This document shows positions 23,674-32,336 of a DNA stretch of 64,000 bases, in pieces (the stretch's first letter is position 1; every line of letters starts with the position of its first letter). The position numbers were made by a program, and so were the translations under genes. The notes below the pieces were generated by a model. That model saw nothing but the letters and a program-made list of their open reading frames with translations. It did no database searches and was not told the DNA's origin. Source of the stretch: Streptomyces sp. R21 (GTDB taxonomy: Bacteria > Actinomycetota > Actinomycetes > Streptomycetales > Streptomycetaceae); the NCBI RefSeq assembly GCF_041051975.1, contig NZ_CP163435.1:4526001-4590000 (forward strand). Reading direction: 5' to 3'.

Positions 23674-25506
23674 ATGTCTGTCAGGATAGATGGGGAAATG
23701 TCGGGCGAGGTTCCGGGTGGAACAGGCCGGACGCGGCGCATAGTCCGCGGTCCGCGCCCGGAAGCCGTCCCCGCCCTGGTCGCCAGGGCCTGCACGCTCG
23801 TAGGGCTCCTGGACATTGCCGCCGGCGTCTTTCCGCGCTTCCGGCACAGCCGTATGCACGCGATGGCCGAGGTACTGCCGGGTGCGCTCGGACCCTTCGC
23901 GGCGGCGCTGTCCCTCAGCGCCGGAGTCCTTCTGCTGCTGCTCGCCCACGGACTGCGCCGTCACAAGCGCCGGGCGTGGCGAGCCGCCGTCGTCCTGCTG
24001 CCGGCCGGTGCCGTGGCGCAGCTGGCGTACCGCCACTCGCCCATCGGTCTCGTCATCTGTGTCGCGCTGCTGGTGCCACTGCTGCGCCACCGGAGCGAGT
24101 TCGCGGCGCTGCCCGACCCGCGCAGCCGCTGGCGTGCGCTCGCCAACTTCGTTCTCATGGGCGCCGGTTCGATCCTGCTCGGACTGGTCATCGTCAGCGT
24201 CCACCCGCACCGGATGGTCGGCGACCCGAGCCTGGCCGACCGCATCTCCCACGTCCTGTACGGCCTGTTCGGCTTCGAGGGGCCGGTCGACTACCAGGGC
24301 AACACGTCCTGGACGGTCGCCTTCTCCCTCGGCGCCCTCGGCCTGCTCACCGCGGTCACCACGATCTACCTGGCCTTCCGGCCCGAACACCCCGCCGCGC
24401 GTCTCACCGAGGACGACGAGACCCGGCTGCGCGCGCTGCTGGAGAAGCACGGCGGCCGCGACTCGCTGGGCCACTTCGCGCTCCGCCGCGACAAGGCCGT
24501 CGTCTTCTCGCCCAGCGGCAAGGCGGCCGTCACCTACCGCGTCGTCTCCGGCGTGATGCTCGCCAGCGGCGACCCGATCGGCGACGTCGAGGCCTGGCCC
24601 GGCGCCATCGAGCGCTTCATGGACGAGGCCAAGGCGCACTCCTGGACGCCCGCCGTCATGGGCTGCTCCGAGACCGGCGGCGAGGTCTGGACCCGCGAGA
24701 CCGGCCTCGACGCCCTCGAACTGGGCGACGAGGCGGTGGTGGACGTCGCGGATTTCTCCCTGGCCGGGCGCGCGATGCGAAATGTGCGCCAGATGGTCAA
24801 ACGCATCGAGAGGGCTGGTTACGAGACCCGGGTACGGCGCATCCGTGACCTCGGAGAAGGCGAGTTGGACCGCATACGGCGTGCGGCGGAGGACTGGCGC
24901 GGCACGGACACCGAGCGCGGCTTCTCCATGGCACTGGGCCGCATCGGCGACCCCTCCGACGGGGACTGTCTGATCGCAACGGCTCACAAGGCAGACGCCG
25001 AGCCCGGCCCCTACGGCGACCTCAAGGCCGTCCTCCACTTCGTCCCCTGGGGCACCGACGGCGTCTCGCTGGACCTGATGCGCCGCGACCGCTCGGCCGA
25101 CCCCGGCATGAACGAACTGCTCATCGTGGCGGCCCTGGAGGCGGCCCCGAGACTCGGCATCACGCGTGTGTCGCTCAACTTCGCGATGTTCCGCGCCGCG
25201 CTCGCCCGCGGCGAGAAGATCGGCGCCGGCCCCGTGCTGCGCGCCTGGCGGGGCCTGCTGGTCTTCCTGTCCCGCTGGTTCCAGATCGAGTCCCTGTACA
25301 AGTTCAACGCCAAGTTCCGCCCCCGCTGGGAGCCCCGCTTCGTGGTCTACCGCTCCTCGCGGGACCTCCCCCGCATCGGCCTCGCCGCCATGCAGGCCGA
25401 GGGCTTCGTGAACCTCGCCCTCCCGCGGCTGCTCCGCCGCCGGGCGGTCGCCGCCCCGGTGTGCACGCACCACGCGGTCGCGGAGCACGGGGTCCCCGTG
25501 GCCTGA
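23674..25506 (+). CDS. MprF-like aminoacyl-phosphatidylglycerol synthase (DUF2156)
   Basis: 610 aa; ATG 23674 chosen, with 23698 also possible. The N-terminal part has about six membrane segments (residues 35-235). The C-terminal DUF2156 domain (RRDKAVVFSPSGKAAVTYRV, GDPIGDVEAWPGAIERFMDE, FSLAGRAMRNVRQMVKRIER, ADPGMNELLIVAALE, FNAKFRPRWEPRFVVY) is the GNAT-like catalytic unit. That unit moves an amino acid from tRNA to a lipid, reducing surface charge. Amino acid and lipid specificity cannot be read. It ends at a strong terminator before folP. Confidence 0.88.
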   Translation: MSVRIDGEMSGEVPGGTGRTRRIVRGPRPEAVPALVARACTLVGLLDIAAGVFPRFRHSRMHAMAEVLPGALGPFAAALSLSAGVLLLLLAHGLRRHKRRAWRAAVVLLPAGAVAQLAYRHSPIGLVICVALLVPLLRHRSEFAALPDPRSRWRALANFVLMGAGSILLGLVIVSVHPHRMVGDPSLADRISHVLYGLFGFEGPVDYQGNTSWTVAFSLGALGLLTAVTTIYLAFRPEHPAARLTEDDETRLRALLEKHGGRDSLGHFALRRDKAVVFSPSGKAAVTYRVVSGVMLASGDPIGDVEAWPGAIERFMDEAKAHSWTPAVMGCSETGGEVWTRETGLDALELGDEAVVDVADFSLAGRAMRNVRQMVKRIERAGYETRVRRIRDLGEGELDRIRRAAEDWRGTDTERGFSMALGRIGDPSDGDCLIATAHKADAEPGPYGDLKAVLHFVPWGTDGVSLDLMRRDRSADPGMNELLIVAALEAAPRLGITRVSLNFAMFRAALARGEKIGAGPVLRAWRGLLVFLSRWFQIESLYKFNAKFRPRWEPRFVVYRSSRDLPRIGLAAMQAEGFVNLALPRLLRRRAVAAPVCTHHAVAEHGVPVA

Positions 25507-25522
25507 CCCCGCAGGAGCGGAT

Positions 25523-25556
25523 GCCCGGTGGGGTGCGCGGGCCCACCCCACCGGGC
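25523..25556 (+). terminator. Terminator after the MprF-like gene
   Basis: A perfect 13-bp stem (GCCCGGTGGGGTG at 25523-25535 with 25544-25556), 8-nt loop, between the MprF-like gene stop and the folP start. No T-run, as usual in high-GC genomes. Confidence 0.75.
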
Positions 25557-25591
25557 GAAACGGCCACCCTCCGGAGGCCTAGGCTGGACAC

Positions 25592-26452
25592 ATGAGCAAG
25601 AAGAACGGGCGCGGCCATGTGGTGGGACTGCCGGTGTGGGACCGCTGCGCGGTCATGGGGGTCGTCAACGTGACGCCCGACTCCTTCTCCGACGGCGGCC
25701 GCTGGTTCGACACCACCGCCGCCGTCAAGCACGGCCTCGCCCTCGTCGAGGAGGGCGCGGACCTCGTCGACGTGGGCGGCGAGTCGACCCGCCCCGGCGC
25801 CACCCGGGTCGACGAGGCGGAAGAGCTCAAGCGCGTCATCCCCGTCGTGCGGGGCCTCGCCTCCGAAGGCGTCACGATCTCCGTGGACACCATGCGCGCC
25901 TCCGTCGCCGAACAGGCGCTCGCCGCGGGCGCCGCCCTCGTCAACGACGTCAGCGGCGGCCTCGCCGACCCCGCGATGATCCCGGCCGTCGCCGCCGCCG
26001 GAGCCCCCTTCGTCGTCATGCACTGGCGCGGCTTCCTGGAGGGCGGCAACGTGAAGGGGACGTACGAGGACGTCGTCTCCGAAGTCGTCGACGAGCTGCA
26101 CGCGCGCGTGGAGGCCGTTCTCGCGGGCGGCGTCGCCCCCGACCGGATCGTCGTCGACCCCGGCCTCGGCTTCTCCAAGGAGGGCGAACACGACCTCTCG
26201 CTGCTGGCCCACCTCGACCGCCTGCACGCACTGGGCCACCCGCTGCTGGTCGCCGCCTCCCGCAAGCGGTTCCTGGGCCGTGTCCTGGCCGGACCAGAGG
26301 GCGCGCCCCCACCCGCCCGGGAACGCGACGCCGCCACCGCCGCCGTCTCCGCGCTCGCCGCCCACCAGGGCGCGTGGGCGGTCCGCGTGCACGAGGTGCG
26401 GGCGACCGCCGACGCGGTGCGCGTGGCCCGGGCCGTCGAGGGAGCCCGGTGA
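25592..26452 (+). CDS. folP: Dihydropteroate synthase
   Basis: Condenses p-aminobenzoate with dihydropterin pyrophosphate; the sulfonamide target. 286 aa. Signatures: MGVVNVTPDSFSDGG (residues 22-36), VDVGGESTRPGA, ISVDTMRASVAEQAL, NDVSGG, RIVVDPGLGFSKEGEHD, and VAASRKRFLG. First gene of the cluster folP-NTF2-folB-folK-DUF3180; its stop overlaps the GTG of the next gene. Confidence 0.97.
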   Translation: MSKKNGRGHVVGLPVWDRCAVMGVVNVTPDSFSDGGRWFDTTAAVKHGLALVEEGADLVDVGGESTRPGATRVDEAEELKRVIPVVRGLASEGVTISVDTMRASVAEQALAAGAALVNDVSGGLADPAMIPAVAAAGAPFVVMHWRGFLEGGNVKGTYEDVVSEVVDELHARVEAVLAGGVAPDRIVVDPGLGFSKEGEHDLSLLAHLDRLHALGHPLLVAASRKRFLGRVLAGPEGAPPPARERDAATAAVSALAAHQGAWAVRVHEVRATADAVRVARAVEGAR

Positions 26453-26952
26453 GCGCCGCCGACACCGACGTCGAGCAGGTCGAAGCCGCCAACACCGCCT
26501 TCTACGAGGCGATGGAACGGGGCGACTTCGACGCACTGTCCGCGCTCTGGCTGACCCCGGCGGACCTGGGCGTGGACGAGGAGTACCACGACCCCGCGTC
26601 CGCCGGTGTGATCTCCTGCGTCCACCCCGGCTGGCCGGTGCTCTTCGGGCGCGGCGAGGTCCTGAGGTCGTATGCGCTCATTATGGCGAATACCGACTAC
26701 ATTCAATTCTTTTTGACCGACGTGCATGTCTCGGTCACCGGCGACACCGCGCTGGTCACCTGCACCGAGAACATCCTCAGCGGCGGCCCGGCCCCCGACG
26801 ACAGTGACGAGCTCGGCCCGCTCGTCGGCCAGCTGGTCGTCGCCACGAACGTGTTCCGGCGCACGGCCGACGGCTGGAAACTCTGGTCGCACCACGCGTC
26901 TCCCGTACTGGCCGAATCCGGTGACGAGGAAGGCGACGACTCACCCTCCTGA
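26449..26952 (+). CDS. NTF2/SnoaL-like (DUF4440-type) protein inside the fol cluster
   Basis: 167 aa from the GTG overlapping the folP stop. A cone-shaped NTF2-like fold: VEAANTAFYEAMERGDFDAL, LFGRGEVLRSYALIMANT, VHVSVTGDTALVTCTENIL, VVATNVFRRTADGWKLWSHH. Such proteins bind small molecules or act as accessory subunits. There is no established folate step for it. Around 26670-26720 the codons turn AT-rich (ATT, AAT, CAA, TTT, TTG), unlike neighbours. Co-translation with folP suggests a link, but the role is unknown. Confidence 0.85.
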   Translation: MSAADTDVEQVEAANTAFYEAMERGDFDALSALWLTPADLGVDEEYHDPASAGVISCVHPGWPVLFGRGEVLRSYALIMANTDYIQFFLTDVHVSVTGDTALVTCTENILSGGPAPDDSDELGPLVGQLVVATNVFRRTADGWKLWSHHASPVLAESGDEEGDDSPS

Positions 26953-27011
26953 GTGGGTAGGCGTCCCGCAGGCGCACCAGGGAGTGGTTGGAATCACGCA
27001 CCCTGGGTAGG

Positions 27012-27056
27012 GGCGGCTACCAACCCGTGAGCCGCCGTGTTCCCCAGGGGAAACAC
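27012..27056 (+). promoter_or_regulatory. Two hairpins in the folB leader
   Basis: A 7-bp stem GGCGGCT/AGCCGCC (27012-27018 with 27030-27036) is followed directly by a near-perfect hairpin GTGTTCCCC/GGGGAAACAC (27038-27056). They lie in the 249-bp gap between the NTF2 gene and folB and could terminate folP-NTF2 transcripts or regulate folB; no choice can be made. Confidence 0.5.
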
Positions 27057-27201
27057 CCGATGAACCCTCCTGGACTCCGCGTGGGCGCGCGCCCCCGTGG
27101 ACGAGCGCTGTCAGTGCCCGCAGGTAGATTCGTTCGCGGCTGGTGTGCCGACCGCACTCGGCAGGGACCCGCCGCTACCGACGATTGCAGGAGTGATTCG
27201 C

Positions 27202-27561
27202 GTGGATCGTGTCGCGCTGCGCGGCCTCAAGGCTCGCGGGCACCACGGTGTCTTCCCCAAGGAACGCGAAGAGGGCCAGACCTTCATCGTGGACCTGACG
27301 CTGGGTCTGGACACCCGGCCGGCCGCGGCGGACGACGACCTGGCGAAGACCGTGCACTACGGCGTCGTGGCCGAGGAGGTCGTGGCCGTGGTCGAGGGCG
27401 AGCCGGTCGACCTCATCGAGACGCTCGCCGAACGCATCGCCCAGGCCTGTCTGAAGCACGACGGGGTCCAGGAGGTCGAGGTCTGCGTCCACAAGCCGGA
27501 CGCACCGATCACGGTCCCCTTCGACGACGTGACCGTCACCATCACCCGGAGCCGAGTATGA
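27202..27561 (+). CDS. folB: Dihydroneopterin aldolase
   Basis: Cleaves dihydroneopterin to 6-hydroxymethyldihydropterin and glycolaldehyde. 119 aa from GTG 27202, chosen because GCAGGAG lies 8 bp upstream. The GTG three codons earlier abuts that sequence and has no spacing. Family blocks: LRGLKARGHHGVFPKEREEG, the HYGVVAEEV tract, VDLIETLAERIA, and VHKPDAPI with the catalytic Lys. The stop overlaps the folK start (ATGA). Confidence 0.95.
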   Translation: MDRVALRGLKARGHHGVFPKEREEGQTFIVDLTLGLDTRPAAADDDLAKTVHYGVVAEEVVAVVEGEPVDLIETLAERIAQACLKHDGVQEVEVCVHKPDAPITVPFDDVTVTITRSRV

Positions 27562-28169
27562 CGACGTCCTTCACCGAAGGTCAGAGCGATCCGACAGTCC
27601 AGCCGGTGCCCGCCTCCGTGGTGGAGCGCGTGGACGCCGCCGACACCACCCTGCAGAACCCGAAACTCGCGGTGATCTCCCTCGGCTCGAACCTGGGCAA
27701 CCGCCTGGAGACCCTCCAGGGCGCCATCGACGCCCTGGAGGACACCCCCGGCGTCCGCATCAAGGCCGTCTCTCCCGTCTACGAGACGGAGCCCTGGGGC
27801 GTCGAGCCCGGCAGCCAGCCCACGTACTTCAACGCGGTCGTGGTCCTCAAGACCACCCTGCCGCCCTCCTCCCTGCTGGAGCGGGCGCACGCCGTCGAGG
27901 AGGCCTTCAACCGCGTACGGGACGAGCGGTGGGGCCCGCGCACCATCGACGTCGACATCGTTGCCTACGCCGACGTCGTCTCCGACGACCCGGTGCTCAC
28001 CCTTCCCCACCCGCGCGCCCACGAGCGGGCCTTCGTCCTCGCCCCCTGGCACGACGTGGACCCGGAGGCCCAGCTCCCCGGCCGCGGACCCGTGGCCGAG
28101 CTCCTCGCCACCGTCACCGAGGAAGGCGTCGCGCCCCGCGCCGACCTGGAACTCCGGCTCCCCGAATAG
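27558..28169 (+). CDS. folK: 2-amino-4-hydroxy-6-hydroxymethyldihydropteridine diphosphokinase
   Basis: Pyrophosphorylates hydroxymethyldihydropterin, making the FolP substrate. 203 aa. The first ~33 residues are an unstructured extension. The core starts AVISLGSNLGNRLETLQGAI and contains VSPVYETEPWG, YFNAVVVLKT, RWGPRTIDVDIVAY (with Asp residues for Mg) and LPHPRAHERAFVLAPW. Overlaps folB; followed by the DUF3180 gene after 64 bp. Confidence 0.97.
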   Translation: MTTSFTEGQSDPTVQPVPASVVERVDAADTTLQNPKLAVISLGSNLGNRLETLQGAIDALEDTPGVRIKAVSPVYETEPWGVEPGSQPTYFNAVVVLKTTLPPSSLLERAHAVEEAFNRVRDERWGPRTIDVDIVAYADVVSDDPVLTLPHPRAHERAFVLAPWHDVDPEAQLPGRGPVAELLATVTEEGVAPRADLELRLPE

Positions 28170-28233
28170 TCGTTAAGGTCAAGACGACCAGAGGCCGGAC
28201 GACCGCCTGCCGGCGGGCAACCGAAGGGGCAAA

Positions 28234-28722
28234 GTGAAAGAGCTGCGCATCAGGATGCTGGCTGCCGTGTTCGTCGTGGCCGGTGTCCTGTCGTGGGCGG
28301 GCGCCCGCCTGTGGGATGCGGTGGGCACGCTCCCCCGGGTCCCGCTGGCCGCGCCCATCGTCCTGGCCCTGATCGCCGCGGTGCTGCTGGCCACCGCGCT
28401 CTCGCTGCGCGCCCGCCTCAAGGCCCAGCGGGAGCGCCGCCCCGGCGCCAAGGGCGTCGACCCCCTGATGGCGGCCCGCGCGGTCGTCTTCGGCCAGGCG
28501 AGCGCCCTGGTCGCCGCCCTGGTCTCCGGCATGTACGGCGGCACGGGCGCCTTCCTCCTGGAGTCCCTCGACATCCCCGCCCGCCGCGACCAGGCCATCT
28601 ACGCCGGCTTCTCCGTCCTCGCCGGCATCGCCGTCATAGCTGCCGCCTTCTTCCTGGAGCGCGTCTGCAAACTCCCGGAGGACGACGAGAACGGCGGCCC
28701 GGGGGCGGCTCCGGCCGCCTGA
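28234..28722 (+). CDS. DUF3180 membrane protein
   Basis: 162 aa, GTG start. Four membrane segments (residues 8-25, 38-57, about 88-105, 122-142). The loop GVDPLMAARAVVFGQASALV and SGMYGGTGAFLLESLDIPAR are typical of the actinobacterial DUF3180 family, commonly found after folK. It is the last gene of the fol cluster, convergent with folE. Function unknown; conservation of position suggests a housekeeping role. Confidence 0.9.
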   Translation: MKELRIRMLAAVFVVAGVLSWAGARLWDAVGTLPRVPLAAPIVLALIAAVLLATALSLRARLKAQRERRPGAKGVDPLMAARAVVFGQASALVAALVSGMYGGTGAFLLESLDIPARRDQAIYAGFSVLAGIAVIAAAFFLERVCKLPEDDENGGPGAAPAA

Positions 28723-28759
28723 GGCACGGCGCTCAGGCACCCTCGGGGGCTGTGCGGCG

Positions 28760-29365
28760 TCAGCGCGCCATGATGAGACTCATCGCCTCGTTGCGCGTCG
28801 CCGCATCCCGCAGCTGGCCGCGCACCGCTGAGGTGATGGTCTTCGCGCCGGGCTTGCGGATGCCGCGCATCGACATGCACATGTGCTCGCACTCGACGAC
28901 GACGATCACACCGCGCGGCTCCAGGATCTCCATCAGGGAGTCGGCGATCTGCGTGGTGAGACGTTCCTGCACCTGCGGGCGCCGGGCGTAGACATCGACC
29001 AGCCGCGCCAGCTTGGACAGGCCCGTGATCTTGCCGCTGGTGGCCGGGATGTAGCCGACGTGGGCGACACCCCTGAACGGCACCAGGTGATGTTCACATG
29101 TGGAGAACACTTCGATGTCCTTCACCAGCACCATCTCGTCATGGCCCAGGTCGAACGTCGTCGTCAGGACGTCCTCGGGCTGCTGCCACAGGCCCGCGAA
29201 TATCTCCCGGTACGCCCGTGCCACCCGGCCCGGCGTCTCCCGGAGGCCCTCGCGGTCCGGATCCTCGCCGACCGCGATGAGCAGTTCGCGTACGGCGTTC
29301 TCGGCGCGCTTCTCGTCGAACTCGCCGATCACGCCCTCGCCGTCCAGCGTCACGGGGTCGGTCAT
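28760..29365 (-). CDS. folE: GTP cyclohydrolase I (FolE)
   Basis: Converts GTP to dihydroneopterin triphosphate, the start of folate synthesis. 201 aa from ATG 29365. Zinc ligands are in STCEHHLVPF and VVVECEHMCMSMRG; other signatures are GLSKLARLVDVYARRPQVQE and GVAHVGYIP. It lies downstream of ftsH on the same strand but is separated from it by a very strong hairpin, so it probably has its own promoter between 29366 and 29430. It is opposite the fol cluster strand. Confidence 0.97.
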   Translation of the reverse strand: MTDPVTLDGEGVIGEFDEKRAENAVRELLIAVGEDPDREGLRETPGRVARAYREIFAGLWQQPEDVLTTTFDLGHDEMVLVKDIEVFSTCEHHLVPFRGVAHVGYIPATSGKITGLSKLARLVDVYARRPQVQERLTTQIADSLMEILEPRGVIVVVECEHMCMSMRGIRKPGAKTITSAVRGQLRDAATRNEAMSLIMAR

Positions 29366-29429
29366 GTGGTCCTCGTTCCTGTGCCTCTCGCGTGCTCGGA
29401 TCACGCGTCTCACGTACGGGCATACGAAC

Positions 29430-29469
29430 ATGCCGCGCCCCCCAGGCTAGAACCTGGGGGGCGCGGCAT
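29430..29469 (-). terminator. Strong terminator between ftsH and folE
   Basis: A perfect 17-bp stem (29430-29446 with 29453-29469) with 6-nt loop CTAGAA. It lies 39 bp after the ftsH stop and 65 bp before the folE start, so it should end ftsH transcripts and isolate folE. It could also act as a leader structure. Confidence 0.8.
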
Positions 29470-29507
29470 CCATTCCGGGCCTGGTGAGGCCCGAGGAGAG
29501 CGGTGGG

Positions 29508-31571
29508 TCAGCTCTCCGGGCGGTCCTCCGTGGCCGATTCCGTCGCCGGGACCGACTCGGTGGCCTGAGCGATGGCGGGCGTCGCTCCGTTCGCCCCGTT
29601 CGTCAGTGACAGCTCCTTGGGGGAGAGCACCGGCGGGCGGGTGGACGGGGTGCGACGGGCGGAGCCGGTCCACGCGGGGCGGGCCGGGCGCTTGACGATG
29701 GGAGCGAAGACCTCGGCGATCTGCTCCTTGCTCAGCGTCTCCTTCTCCAGCAGCTGGAGCACCAGCGCGTCGAGCACGTCGCGGTTCTCGACCAGGATTT
29801 CCCAGGCCTCGTTGTGCGCGTTCTCGATGAGCTTCTTGACCTCTTCGTCGACGAGCGCGGCGACCTCTTCCGAGTAGTCACGCGGGTGCGACATCTCCCG
29901 GCCCAGGAAGGGCTCGGTGTTGTCGCCGCCGAACTTGATCGCGCCGAGACGCTCGGTCATGCCGTACTGCGTGACCATCGCGCGGGCCGTTGCGGTGGCC
30001 TTCTCGATGTCGTTCGCAGCGCCCGTCGTCGGGTCGTGGAAGACGAGCTCCTCGGCCGCGCGGCCGCCCAGCATGTACGCCAGCTGGTCGAGCATCTCGT
30101 TGCGCGTCGTGGAGTACTTGTCCTCGTCCGGCAGGACCATCGTGTAGCCGAGGGCACGGCCGCGCGACAGGATCGTGATCTTGTGGACCGGGTCGGAGTT
30201 GGGGGAAGCCGCCGCGACCAGGGCGTGTCCGCCCTCGTGGTACGCGGTGATCTTCTTCTCCTTGTCCGACATGATCCGGGTCCGCTTCTGCGGGCCCGCG
30301 ACCACACGGTCGATCGCCTCGTCGAGCATGTTGTTGTCGATCAGCTTCTGGTTGCTGCGCGCCGTGAGGAGCGCCGCTTCGTTCAGCACGTTCGACAGGT
30401 CCGCACCCGTGAAGCCCGGCGTGCGCCGCGCGACCGCCGACAGGTCGACGTCCGGTGCGACCGGCTTGCCCTTCTGGTGGACCTTGAGGATCTCCAGACG
30501 GCCCTGCATGTCCGGGCGGTCGACCGCGATCTGGCGGTCGAAGCGGCCGGGGCGCAGAAGGGCCGGGTCGAGGATGTCGGGCCGGTTCGTGGCGGCGATC
30601 AGGATGACGCCGCCCTTCACGTCGAAGCCGTCCATCTCGACGAGCAGCTGGTTGAGCGTCTGCTCGCGCTCGTCGTGACCGCCGCCGAGGCCGGCGCCGC
30701 GATGGCGGCCGACCGCGTCGATCTCGTCGACGAAGACGATCGCCGGGGCGTTCGCCTTGGCCTGCTCGAAGAGGTCACGGACACGGGAGGCACCGACACC
30801 GACGAACATCTCGACGAAGTCGGAACCGGAGATCGAGTAGAAGGGGACGCCGGCCTCGCCCGCGACAGCGCGCGCGAGCAGCGTCTTACCGGTTCCGGGC
30901 GGCCCGTACAGGAGCACGCCCTTGGGGATCTTCGCCCCGACGGCCTGGAACTTCGCCGGCTCCTGGAGGAACTCCTTGATCTCGTGGAGCTCCTCGACCG
31001 CCTCGTCCGAGCCCGCGACGTCCGAGAACGTCGTCTTCGGGGTGTCCTTGGTGATGAGCTTGGCCTTGGACTTCCCGAAGTTCATGACTCGGGAGCCGCC
31101 GCCCTGCATCTGGTTCATCAGGAACAGGAAGACGACGACGATGAGGACGAAGGGGAGCAGGGAGAGCAGGATCCCGACGAAGGCGTTCTGCTTCGTCGGC
31201 GAGACGGTGTACCCGTCCGGGATCTGCTTGGTCTGGAACTTCTCCTGGAGCGTGCCCGCGAGGGTCACACCCTGGTCGCCGATGTAGCTCGCCTGGATCT
31301 TCGAGCTGCCTTCGACCTTCTCGCCGTCCTTGAGCTGGACCTTGATGACCTGCTCGTCGCCGGTGGTGAGCTTGGCCTCTTTGACCTTGTTCTCGTTGAT
31401 CGCCTGGACGACCTGGCCTGTGTCCACCGTCTTGTAGCCGCCGGACGAGCCGACGACCTGCATCAACACGACCACGGCAAGGACGGCCAGCACGATCCAC
31501 ATGACCGGCCCACGGAAGTATCGCTTCACGTCCATCCATACGGAGCGGAGCCGCCCCGTCCCTCCTGCCAT
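29508..31571 (-). CDS. ftsH: ATP-dependent zinc metalloprotease FtsH
   Basis: Membrane-bound AAA+ protease degrading misfolded membrane and regulatory proteins. 687 aa from ATG 31571; an in-frame ATG at 31535 (MDVKRYFRGP) is the start often used in relatives. Two membrane segments (residues ~23-41 and ~133-152) flank an outer domain. Then come Walker A GPPGTGKTLLARAV, Walker B IVFVDEIDAVG, the SRH region TNRPDILDPALLRPGRFDRQ, the protease zinc site AYHEGGHALVA, and the late GAANDIEKAT Asp. The C-terminal 60 residues are a disordered Thr/Pro/Ser/Glu tail. Confidence 0.97.
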   Translation of the reverse strand: MAGGTGRLRSVWMDVKRYFRGPVMWIVLAVLAVVVLMQVVGSSGGYKTVDTGQVVQAINENKVKEAKLTTGDEQVIKVQLKDGEKVEGSSKIQASYIGDQGVTLAGTLQEKFQTKQIPDGYTVSPTKQNAFVGILLSLLPFVLIVVVFLFLMNQMQGGGSRVMNFGKSKAKLITKDTPKTTFSDVAGSDEAVEELHEIKEFLQEPAKFQAVGAKIPKGVLLYGPPGTGKTLLARAVAGEAGVPFYSISGSDFVEMFVGVGASRVRDLFEQAKANAPAIVFVDEIDAVGRHRGAGLGGGHDEREQTLNQLLVEMDGFDVKGGVILIAATNRPDILDPALLRPGRFDRQIAVDRPDMQGRLEILKVHQKGKPVAPDVDLSAVARRTPGFTGADLSNVLNEAALLTARSNQKLIDNNMLDEAIDRVVAGPQKRTRIMSDKEKKITAYHEGGHALVAAASPNSDPVHKITILSRGRALGYTMVLPDEDKYSTTRNEMLDQLAYMLGGRAAEELVFHDPTTGAANDIEKATATARAMVTQYGMTERLGAIKFGGDNTEPFLGREMSHPRDYSEEVAALVDEEVKKLIENAHNEAWEILVENRDVLDALVLQLLEKETLSKEQIAEVFAPIVKRPARPAWTGSARRTPSTRPPVLSPKELSLTNGANGATPAIAQATESVPATESATEDRPES

Positions 31572-31574
31572 AGT

Positions 31575-31605
31575 GAGTTTGATAAAGACTTATAAAGACT
31601 GTTCT
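31575..31605 (-). promoter_or_regulatory. AT-rich promoter candidate of ftsH
   Basis: Just upstream of the first ftsH ATG the sequence is strikingly AT-rich. It contains TATAAG on the minus strand within a duplicated TAAAGACT (about 31581-31598), which could be a -10 element. A -35 element is not clear. The resulting leader would be very short. Confidence 0.4.
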
Positions 31606-31722
31606 TCGGACGGTACCCCAGCATTGTCACCCGAAGCTGCAGGGGACGACTGACAATCCCGCCCACGCATGCTCCAACGGCGGGAAACCCGCTGGGGTTC
31701 CCGAACGTCTTACGGGTTTGGG

Positions 31723-32283
31723 CTAGCCGCCGTAGACGTGAGGCGCGAGCGTACCGACGAACGGGAGGTTGCGGTACTTCTCGGCGTAGTCGAGGCCGTA
31801 GCCGATCACGAACTCGTTCGGGATGTCGAAGCCGACCCACTCGACGTCGATCGCGACCTTCGCGGCCTCCGGCTTGCGCAGCAGCGTGCACACCTTGAGC
31901 GACTCGGGCTCGCGGGAGCCGAGGTTGGACAGCAGCCAGGACAGCGTGAGCCCCGAGTCGATGATGTCCTCGACGATCAGGACGTGCTTGCCCTTGATGT
32001 CGGTGTCGAGGTCCTTGAGGATCCGCACCACACCGGAGGACTGGGTGCCCGCGCCGTACGAGGACACGGCCATCCAGTCCATGGTGACCGGGGTGGACAG
32101 CGCGCGCGCCAGGTCCGCCATGACCATCACGGCGCCCTTGAGCACTCCGACGATCAGCAGGTCCTTGCCCGCGTACTCCGCGTCGATCTTCGCGGCGAGC
32201 TCGATGAGCTTCGCGTCGATCTCTTCCTTGGTGATGAGCACCGACTTGAGGTCGGTGCCCATGTCTTTCGCGTCCACCCGCAT
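31723..32283 (-). CDS. hpt: Hypoxanthine phosphoribosyltransferase
   Basis: Purine salvage enzyme forming IMP/GMP from hypoxanthine or guanine and PRPP. 186 aa from ATG 32283 (an ATG seven codons on is possible). PRPP motif HVLIVEDIIDSGLTLSWLL; also VLKGAVMVMADLARAL and VEWVGFDIPNEFVIGYGLDY. It lies between tilS and ftsH on one strand, the widespread tilS-hpt-ftsH order, 53 bp after tilS. Confidence 0.96.
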   Translation of the reverse strand: MRVDAKDMGTDLKSVLITKEEIDAKLIELAAKIDAEYAGKDLLIVGVLKGAVMVMADLARALSTPVTMDWMAVSSYGAGTQSSGVVRILKDLDTDIKGKHVLIVEDIIDSGLTLSWLLSNLGSREPESLKVCTLLRKPEAAKVAIDVEWVGFDIPNEFVIGYGLDYAEKYRNLPFVGTLAPHVYGG

Positions 32284-32336
32284 CACTTTCGGTCGTCCCG
32301 CCGGGGCTCCCGGTCCGCCCCGAGGGGGGTCCGGTT

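Noticed and set aside
29814..31595. 593-aa plus-strand frame over ftsH
   Set aside because: Antisense to the clear ftsH gene; composition is a mirror of its codons.
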